64,000 nt of DNA from Sarcophilus harrisii (Eukaryota; Chordata; Mammalia; Dasyuromorphia; Dasyuridae), in NCBI RefSeq assembly GCF_902635505.1, contig NC_045427.1, positions 516,297,665 through 516,361,664 on the forward strand, in the 5' to 3' direction. Within the stretch, counting starts at the first letter, position 1; the number at the start of each line of letters is the position of its first letter. The position numbers and the translations under genes are program-made. Positions 57,370-64,000 of the stretch are shown one piece after another. Below the pieces are notes generated by a model that was not told where the DNA came from, made no database searches, and saw only the letters and a list, made by a program, of their open reading frames with translations.

Positions 57370-58310
57370 GGGTCCAATCAAATAAAGTTTAGTCAACAGG
57401 CATTTATTGCTCACTTACTATGTACCAGGCCCTATGCTAAGCACTATACATATATACATACATACATATAGATAGATATAACTATATCTACATGTATACA
57501 TATGTATGTATGCAGGTATACATATAAATTTTGAGATAATCATAGAGGGGCAACACTAATATTAAAGAGGATCAGAGATGCCTTCTTGTAGAAAGGTAGA
57601 TTTTAGCAAGGACCTGAAAGGAGTCAGGTAAGTCAACAGATGGAGATGAAGGAGGGAAAATTCCAAGCATAGGGGACAGCCACTAAATATGACTGGAGCC
57701 ATTCGAAGAAGCATCATGTGCAAGAAATAGCATGATGGGAGATTTAGATATAAGCAGAATGGAGATATAGGGAAGGAAGGGGCCAGTTTATACGGCACTT
57801 TAAAAGCTAAACAGAAGGCAATATAGGAGCCACTGAAATTTATTTGAATAGGGGAGAGAGTGTGTTGTTCAGAAAGATCCCTTTGACAGCTGAGTAGAAA
57901 GTAGACTGCAATGTAGAAAAAGTTGGCACACCAGCCAGGAGGCTATTACTGTAGCTTGGGTTTGAGGTGATAAGGACTGGTACCAGGGTGGTGGCCATGT
58001 CAGATAAGAGAGAGGAATGTATATGAAAGATGTGGCAAAGGTAGGATTGACAGGACTTGACATCAGATTACATATGGGAGGCAGGGTGAGGGTCAGGGAT
58101 GAAGCTTAAGTTCTATATCTGTGTGACTAGGAAGATAATAATTTGGAAGTTAGGAAAAGGAGACAGGTTTTTGAGGAAAAGTTAATCTTAGTTTTAGACA
58201 TGCTTGGTTTAAAATATCTAAAGGACATTTATTTCAGATTGCCTGGTAGATATTTGAAGATATGAGACTGGAATTCAGGGGAAAGGTTAGAGCTAGATTT
58301 TATTGATAAG
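57370..58310 (-). mobile_element. L2 LINE, longest copy here (about 0.95 kb)
   Basis: Antisense landmarks in full order: ACAGGCATTTATTGCTCACT, TACCAGGCCCTATGCTAAGC, TTCCAAGCATAGGGGACAGC, CAATATAGGAGCCACTGAAA, CCAGCCAGGAGGCTATTACT, CAGGGTGGTGGCCATGTCAG, TTTTAGACATGCTTGGTTTA, GAGACTGGAATTCAGGGGAA. A TATA/CATA repeat expansion interrupts it at 57445-57530. Opposing frames at 57562-58063 are decayed RT remnants. Confidence 0.88.
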
Positions 58311-58424
58311 GAAACTCAAGCTCAGGGTAGTTAAATGATTTGAATCCAGGTCTTTCTTACTCCCAAGTCTGGTGCCCTAATAAATCATGTATAGGTAAAA
58401 GCGAATAAAAATGTTCTTTAGCAG

Positions 58425-58466
58425 CTGTGTGTGTGTGTGTGTGTGTGTGCGCGTGTGTGCGTGTGC
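58425..58466 (+). repeat. (TG)n microsatellite with CG steps
   Basis: Alternating TG interrupted by GCGCG near its end; Z-DNA-prone. Confidence 0.92.
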
Positions 58467-58469
58467 TGC

Positions 58470-58900
58470 TTCATTTCCACTGTCTTACTGACAGATTCCC
58501 CTTTTTCCCAAATGGAATAATTGCACAAGTTTTTGGAATCTGTCAATATATCTGATTTGCTGCTGGGGAAGTATACTGGGGTATATTATCTATACACAAA
58601 TAGTTTCTGGCTCTCAGCATGCCTTCTTCATTTTAGAAATTAGGCTGAGCCTAATACAGCCTGGTGTTTTTTAGGATAGGGTTATTGCCAGACAGAACAG
58701 ACTGGCTTCCAACATGCTGAGACCAGAAACTCTCAGCCATAAAATCCTTAGTCCCCCCCACTCCCATCCCCACCTCTCAGAAATAGCAGTGGGGCAGGAG
58801 ATGCTCTTTCAGGGTATAAAGCATGGTACATTATGGTAAAGCCTGTCTTCCCATCCATCCTCCCCAGAGACCTCTCTCCTTGATGACTGTTCACTGAGAT
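58470..58900. other. Unique intronic DNA
   Basis: No repeat or exon recognised between the microsatellite and the L3 copy. Confidence 0.5.
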
Positions 58901-58904
58901 GGCA

Positions 58905-59580
58905 TGCTTATACATTTGCAGATAACATAAGAGAGCTGGGAGGCATAACTAATGTATTGGATGAGAGAATCAGGATCAAAAAAGGCCTTGACAGGCTGGA
59001 ACAATGAGAGGATCCTGAAAAGATGAGGCATAATAAGGATAAATGCAAGGTTTGGCACTTGGAAGAAAACCTAGCTCCATAAGTCAGTAAGCCCTATAAG
59101 CATTTATTAAGTGCTGCTCCATTCGAGGCACTGTGCTAAGTGCTAGGAATAGAAGAGAACACATACACATATAATCCCTTCCCTCAAAGAGCTTCCCTTC
59201 TAATGAGGGAGTCTTGATCAGACAGACAGCTGATCTTGGAAAGAGAACCAGGGAGTTCTAGTAGATTATTCAAAATCAACTATATAATGTTGTAGACAAA
59301 AAGCTTCATTAGTAAAAGCATAAAGTCTCTCCAGTATATTCTCTCCTAGCCAAATTACAGTTAACACGTCCCCAGGACTGGGTGCCACGTTTTACTAAGG
59401 ATTATTGACTACCTTAGATAGTAACAAGAATGATAAGGCAACTACACAATATAAAGGTCATTCAAAGAAACTGGGGATATTTAGCCTGGGGAAGAGAAAA
59501 TGGGGGGAGAAGCATTTGATTACTATCTTCAATTCTTTGAAAGGTCATATAGAAGAGACAGTCTTGCTTTTTCATCCATA
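58905..59580 (+). mobile_element. L3 (CR1-clade) LINE, split by an L2 end
   Basis: GCAGATAACATAAGAGAGCT, GGCCTTGACAGGCTGGAACA and GATAAATGCAAGGTTTGGCA, then after the insertion ACTGGGTGCCACGTTTTACT, AAACTGGGGATATTTAGCCT and GGGGAAGAGAAAATGGGGG. These follow the CR1/L3 3' region. An L2 3' end in minus orientation (about 59085-59225) lies inside. Confidence 0.75.
59085..59225 (-). mobile_element. L2 3' end nested in L3
   Basis: ATAAGCATTTATTAAGTGCT, GGCACTGTGCTAAGTGCTAG and CCTCAAAGAGCTTCCCTTCT. The L3 reading resumes to the right. Confidence 0.75.
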
Positions 59581-59714
59581 AAAATAGGACCAATGAATAG
59601 AAATTATAATAAATTCTTTCTTAATAAAAGAAAAAAAAAAACCCTGAAGTTAGCAAATTTGTATTAAGCACCCATTTTACAACAGGTCATTGTTCTGAGG
59701 CAGATACAAAATTA

Positions 59715-60165
59715 AACCTTAGAGATCATTTAGTCTGCCTTCTTCCACGTTGCCGATGAGAAACTGAGCTTCGAAAAAGGAAGATTTTGTTAAGGTCACA
59801 CGGCAGCAAAATGGTATCACAGTGCACAGAGTGCTAGACTTGTAGTTAGCAAAATTTGAGTTCCATTCCAGCCTCAGATACTTCTTAGTTGTGTGACCCT
59901 GGGCAAACTTTTTATCTCTGCTCCTTCAACTGTAAAGTGGGGATCAGTGAGTTAACACAATCCTTGGAGCACTAAACTTGAGTTCATATCTAGCCTCAGT
60001 CACTTACTATCTGGACAAGTCACTGAATCTGTTTGCCTCAGTTTCCTCATCTATAAAATGGAGATAATAACAGCACCTACATCCCAGGGTTATTGTGGAT
60101 AATATTTCAAAGCACTTTGCACAGTGCCTGGCATGTAATAGAAATGTTTGTTTCTTTCCCCTAAG
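59715..60165 (+). mobile_element. MIR3 fragment followed by two tRNA-headed CORE-SINEs
   Basis: 59715-59805: CCTTAGAGATCATTTAGTCT, a minus-oriented fragment. 59806-59945: CACAGAGTGCTAGACTTGTA, GTGTGACCCTGGGCAAAC. 59950-60165: TTGCCTCAGTTTCCTCATCT, ATAAAATGGAGATAATAACA, CAGCACCTACATCCCAGGG, CAAAGCACTTTGCACAGTGC. Confidence 0.7.
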
Positions 60166-60334
60166 TAGCTGAGCCAGGATTTTAACTTAGGGAAGGGCTT
60201 CTTTAAGACATTCCTGATCTTTTTCTTAAGTTTTACAATGCCAGCTGTTTGCTGGATGCCAACACTTGATGCCCCATTATACCTCAAACTCAATTGAATC
60301 CTTTTCCTTTTCCTTTCCCCCTCCCATATTGGTC

Positions 60335-60425
60335 TCTTTTTCAATCAAGCATTTATCAAGGGCCTATTATATGCCAAGTATTCTGCTAGACACAGGTGAA
60401 AAAAAAAGTCTTCATATTGCGAAAG
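60335..60425 (-). mobile_element. L2 3' terminal fragment
   Basis: CAATCAAGCATTTATCAAGG then GCCTATTATATGCCAAGTAT. Confidence 0.7.
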
Positions 60426-60878
60426 TCTAGCCTGACCATTTCACTGTTCTGCTCAAAAAGCTTCTAATTCTAGTAGCTCCCGATTGGCTCTAAGATAGAA
60501 TATAACCTCTTGAGCCCAGCATTTAATGCCCTCTACTGTCTTGCACTGATTTAGCTTTTCCTATTGCATTCCACTTTCTAGTCAAACTGGACTGGACCAT
60601 TAGCTTTTTCCCCAACTCGATGTACTGTCTCCCACTACTATGCATTTATAAATACATGCTTGTTTTCCCATACCCCCTACCTCCCATCCCTGTCTGAAAA
60701 GCAGTTCTTTCTTATCTCTAGTTTTCAGAATCACTTTCCTCCAAAGTTCAACTGAGGCAGCCTCCTTGTAAAGGATGTAACTTCCTTGTAAAGGACTGGT
60801 TCATTATTGCCTGTGTATCCTTAGTATGGTACCTTAATCATAGTAAATGCTGAATAAATGTACTGAATTGAACTGAAT
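60425..60878 (+). mobile_element. L2 LINE 3' end
   Basis: GACCATTTCACTGTTCTGCT, AGCCCAGCATTTAATGCCCT, TAGTCAAACTGGACTGGACC, TGCCTGTGTATCCTTAGTAT and the tail TAAATGCTGAATAAATGTAC. A CTTCCTTGTAAAGGA unit is locally duplicated near 60760-60795. Confidence 0.8.
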
Positions 60879-60889
60879 CTAGGGTTAGG

Positions 60890-61015
60890 AAGTTGCTTCA
60901 TCATTAGGATACTTTAAACAAAGGCTAGGTGATCCCCTTAGGGGTGGGGGATTCCTATTTCAGCTGATGTTGACTTAGGTTTCTTCCAACTCAAGTAGTC
61001 TCTGATTTCTGTAAC
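60890..61015 (+). mobile_element. L3 (CR1-clade) 3' end
   Basis: AAACAAAGGCTAGGTGATCC, TTCCAACTCAAGTAGTCTCT and GATTTCTGTAA, the typical terminal region. Confidence 0.65.
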
Positions 61016-61019
61016 AGCA

Positions 61020-61530
61020 GGCAGTGGAAAGGAAAGCCAAATTCAGTATGCTTCAGGAAAAGCTTTATATTTGAAATGCTTGAAAAGGGAGTGGTTTATT
61101 AGGCACATAGTACATTCTGAAGCACAGATCAGTCTTGTTTTGATGTTAGGGGGAAGGTGAGAGGTAGATTGCTACTATTACTCCTTCAGTGGAATTTAAA
61201 GAATTCCAAGAGTCATCTCAGGGATCAACATGAACAGAAATGACCATTATAAAGATATTTAATAAAAGGGAATTTTTTTTTTAAATACCAGCAATGGGAG
61301 ATAGTATGGAAAGATCATTGAAAAAAAAAGTAGGTGGATGGGATAGTGATAACTGACCAAGTGAAAAAAAAAGAAGAGTAGCTTGATTCTTGCCTTGCTT
61401 TTGTTTTCTCAGCCAAAAAAGAACAATCTTTTAAATGGAAAAGGACAGAATAGCAACAATAAAAAATAAATAAATCAGGGGGTTTTAATGGACAAGCACA
61501 ATATGATTGAAAAATGCATAACTTCCAAGA
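61020..61530. other. Unique A-rich intronic DNA
   Basis: A- and T-runs; no exon or repeat recognised. Confidence 0.45.
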
Positions 61531-61534
61531 ATTA

Positions 61535-62010
61535 GAAAGTGATAAGAGTCTAGCTACCCTGGGCAGACCATATCTGAGGTGTTTTCAATTCCTATCATCA
61601 AAATGTTGGAAAGAAATTGATCAGGTAGAGAGGATCCAGAGATGGGCAATAAGGATAGAAAAAGGGCTTTGAATCCATGTCATGGGATGGATCACTGGAA
61701 GGCCCTGAGGAGGTTTAGCCTAGAGGGGAAAAAAAAAAAAAAAAACTTGTGAATACTGGGAGACATGATAACTATCTTTGTGTCTTTGTAAAGACAAAAT
61801 TGGGACTTGCTGGAGAGGCAGCTAGGTGGTGCAGTAGATAGAACACTCACTGGCCCTGGAGTCAGGAGGCCCTGAATTCAAATCCAGCCCGAGACACTTA
61901 TTAGCTACGTGACCCTGGGCTAGTTGATGACTGGGCTTGTTATACTGAGTATGGATTGAATTAGGTGGTTGATGAGATCCCTCCCAACTGTCAAAAATCC
62001 TCTGGATCCA
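61535..62010 (+). mobile_element. L3 (CR1-clade) LINE, split by a SINE
   Basis: TGGGCAGACCATATCTGAGG, CAGAGATGGGCAATAAGGAT, GGCCCTGAGGAGGTTTAGCC and GGGAGACATGATAACTATCT. After the SINE, GAGATCCCTCCCAACTGTCA ends the element. Confidence 0.72.
61815..61920 (+). mobile_element. SINE1/WALLSI SINE, 3'-truncated, nested in L3
   Basis: GAGGCAGCTAGGTGGTGCAG, CTGGAGTCAGGAGGCCCTG, AATTCAAATCCAGCCC, and GTGACCCTGGGC, where it stops without an A tail. Confidence 0.85.
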
Positions 62011-62130
62011 TCTTTTAGCTCTGACATTTCTTATATGACTTTAAGCAGGTCATTTAACCTCATTATTTCTTTTCTTATTTATAAAATGAAGGGGTTGGGC
62101 TCAATGATCTCTGTGGTCCCATGTAGCTAT
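62010..62130 (+). mobile_element. MIR3-like SINE
   Basis: TTTAAGCAGGTCATTTAACC, ATAAAATGAAGGGGTTGGG and CTCAATGATCTCTGTGGTCC. Confidence 0.68.
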
Positions 62131-62210
62131 TCAGGTAGGATCCTCTAATCAATGATCCTTGAGCCACAGTATTTCCACGTCTCATAGTAACTTCTAGTTA
62201 CTGTATACTA

Positions 62211-62457
62211 TTTGTTGTTGTTCAGTGGATTCGCTCATGTCCAACTCTTCATGACCCATATTTGGGATTTTCTTGGCAAAGATACTGGAGGAGTTTGCTA
62301 TTTTCTTCTCCAACTCATGTAACAGATGAGGAAACTGAGGCAGACAAGGTTAAGTGACTTGTCCAGAGTCACAGAGCTAGGAAGTGCCTGAGGCCAGATT
62401 TGACTCAGGAAGGTGAGCCAGCCTACTCTGTATCCCCACTGTACCACCTAGGTACCT
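62211..62457 (-). mobile_element. MAR1-type SINE, well preserved
   Basis: TTTGTTGTTGTTCAGTGGAT, CATGTCCAACTCTTCATGAC, GGCAAAGATACTGGAGGAG, GATGAGGAAACTGAGGCAGA, TTGTCCAGAGTCACAGAGCT and a complement of the tRNA head. Confidence 0.92.
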
Positions 62458-62604
62458 TCACTATGTCCCAGAGTTACACAGTACCCTCGTATTCTTTAGT
62501 AACAAGTACTGCTTATGAAGTAGCAGTAAAGAGAATCATTTGTTACTCTTTTTATTCGATTAAGCCTGCTCTGGGCAAGGGGCTGATTGAACTAAGAGTT
62601 GGGG

Positions 62605-62746
62605 GACAAAGGTAAGAAGATAAACAACAGCCTGGATCTCAGGGATCTTTCTCATGTTCTCCTAATTTGGGGGGTACAAGGGTAAGAAGATAGAGAAACA
62701 ACAGCCTAGATCTCAGGGATCTTTCTCATGTTCTCCTGATTTGAGG
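62605..62746 (+). repeat. Tandem duplication, about 70 + 74 bp
   Basis: GGTAAGAAGATA at 62611 recurs at 62681, and AACAACAGCCT, CAGGGATCTTTCTCATG and TTCTCCT recur in register. The second unit has four extra bases (GAGA) and few substitutions. Confidence 0.93.
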
Positions 62747-62749
62747 ATA

Positions 62750-64000
62750 AATATCTTTGCTATCTATATAGTGCTTACTGGGTCTAAACTATTGTAGAGT
62801 TGGGAGTTCTATTGTGTGGGTTCCTCCTACCGTAGATGCTTCCCCACTGAGACTTCTGACCACAGAATTATCCCCCCCTTTCAGCAGATTGGGAGATCCT
62901 AGACTTAAGGGCAAAGAGTTATTTGAGGAAATTGAGGTTTATCACCATTTACTCCCAAGTTCAGTTTGTTTAACAAATAACCTTGGGAAAGTGAACTGAA
63001 CTTTACCTTTTCCATTCACTGCCTCCTGGGAGAAAGTTGAGAGAGACACCTTGGGCCAGGGCCAGTTTTTTACTTCTCCATCTGTAAAATGGATGTGACC
63101 ATGATAATTCAAGTTACCAATGACTTCATCTTGCAGACTTCCCTCCCTCTCCCTCAGGAGAGGTGGCAGCAGTCTGGAGGATATGGCTTTTTTTTTTTTT
63201 AACCAGGCTACTTACGTGGAAATGAGATACTCTGGGAATGGGTCCAGTGGACCACAGTAGGGAAGCAATTCCTGGGGCTGAGGAGGAGGAAAGCAAAACA
63301 GAAGTTGCTCCCCGATCTCGCACTGTTATGCAGGCAGCACCCTTTGTGCTATTTGCTGGCTGGGGTGTTGGGGCAGGCCATATGTCTGCTCAGTTTGTCA
63401 CCTCTCCTCCCTTTTCCTTTTCTCTCACCGTCAGAAGAATCCAATTTTGTGCTTTGCAGGGGGGGAAGAGGTCGAGGACGAATGAATATCCAGACTCTGT
63501 GTCTTAGCAAATCAAAACTTCTTCACAAACAAGAATGAACCACTGTGAGCACAATTCACATTGTCTGTAGTTTGCCCAGAACCTACTTGGGCTATTCTGC
63601 CTTAAACCAAGATGGGAATTCACAACCTCTTAGAAAATTTTCTCCATGTCCTTTCTTTCCTTCCCCCTTTCTCTCCTTTCCTCTGAACCTACATTCAAGC
63701 TTCACCCTTTTAGGCTGAAGTTTTGATTCCTCTTAAAGTGCAAAATTCCCCTTTAAGCTGTTATAAATTATTTACTCCTTGGTAGGAATGAAAGCTCTGG
63801 TTTGCTGGAAGAAAGAGCACAAGGGCACTGATGTGCTGTGATGGGGGTAGGGCTAAGGTGTGTGTGTGGGGGGAACCATGAAGAAAGAAGGAAACCAGAG
63901 ACTCCTAAGACAAAGTGCTGACTTGGCAGGCCCTGAGTTTGTGATTTTCTATTATCTCTGCCCCGTTCATCTTTCCTTTACCCCACAGAAAACAGCCCAC
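62750..64000. other. Unique intronic DNA to the window end
   Basis: No repeat or exon identified. Moderately GC-rich at about 63120-63480, with overlapping frames of no known similarity. Confidence 0.5.

Larger units (their letters stand above)
26133..64000 (+). other. ANP32A: ANP32A intron 1 (5' part; acceptor not seen)
   Basis: Everything downstream of the exon 1 donor is interpreted as intron 1. I searched by eye for exon 2, which should encode a segment close to VKELVLDN followed by the first leucine-rich repeats, and did not find it on the plus strand. The intron would therefore exceed 37.8 kb. A long first intron is also known for human ANP32A. The window ends at a CCCCACAG-like acceptor, but the residues after it do not match exon 2. 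The interval is packed with old repeats, listed separately. An independent gene hidden here cannot be fully excluded, but no open frame resembles a known protein. Confidence 0.75.

Noticed and set aside
63980-64000. Exon 2 of ANP32A at the window end after CCCCACAG
   Set aside because: The bases after the AG do not encode VKELV-like residues and the window stops too soon.
1-64000. Endogenous retrovirus or LTR element
   Set aside because: I looked for paired long direct repeats, primer-binding-type sequences and pol- or env-like frames and recognised none. A masked search could still reveal solo LTR fragments.

Overview
The window reads as vertebrate nuclear DNA from a marsupial. Most of it is interspersed repeats with a clear metatherian signature: tRNA-headed SINEs of the SINE1/WALLSI type, MAR1 SINEs with an RTE (BovB)-like tail, marsupial L1 3' ends, and many old L2, L3 (CR1-clade), MIR and MIR3 remnants. 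I cannot name the species from sequence alone. Repeat names are from memory and are family-level calls.

Layout. (1) 1-24.5 kb is AT-rich and looks intergenic. It holds L2, MIR and SINE copies, a minus-strand L1 with two SINEs nested in it (7.1-8.3 kb), a 2.5-kb L1-type element carrying ORF1 but no ORF2 (HAL1-like, 9.0-11.5 kb), a 192-bp hAT MITE (11.95 kb) and a 5'-truncated L1 with target-site duplications (17.4-18.25 kb). (2) 25.1-26.1 kb is a CpG island. It contains GC boxes, a CGG run and three evenly spaced inverted CCAAT boxes, and leads into one short coding exon at 26085-26132. That exon encodes MEKRIRLELRNRKPSD and ends at a GTAAGC donor. It is exon 1 of an ANP32-family gene and matches ANP32A best. 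(3) 26.1-30 kb is a GC-rich shelf inside intron 1 with almost no interspersed repeats. It has a TG microsatellite, a homopyrimidine tract and a possible extra first exon at 29.78-29.87 kb. (4) 30-64 kb looks like the rest of intron 1. I found no exon 2, so the window holds only the start of the gene. This part is filled with L2, L3, L1, MIR, MAR1, SINE1, two mariner-like MITEs and two hAT-like fragments, with a few unique stretches that could be regulatory.

Only one gene is supported. ANP32A encodes an acidic leucine-rich nuclear phosphoprotein: histone chaperone, PP2A inhibitor and host cofactor of influenza polymerase. The most interesting points are the altered N-terminus of this conserved protein (two codons shorter, with two substitutions against the human sequence as I recall it), the regular NF-Y-type box array, the unexplained open reading frame running into a splice donor at 29.87 kb, and the layered repeats with readable relative ages. 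I saw no recognisable retroviral element and no gene cluster or new enzyme system.
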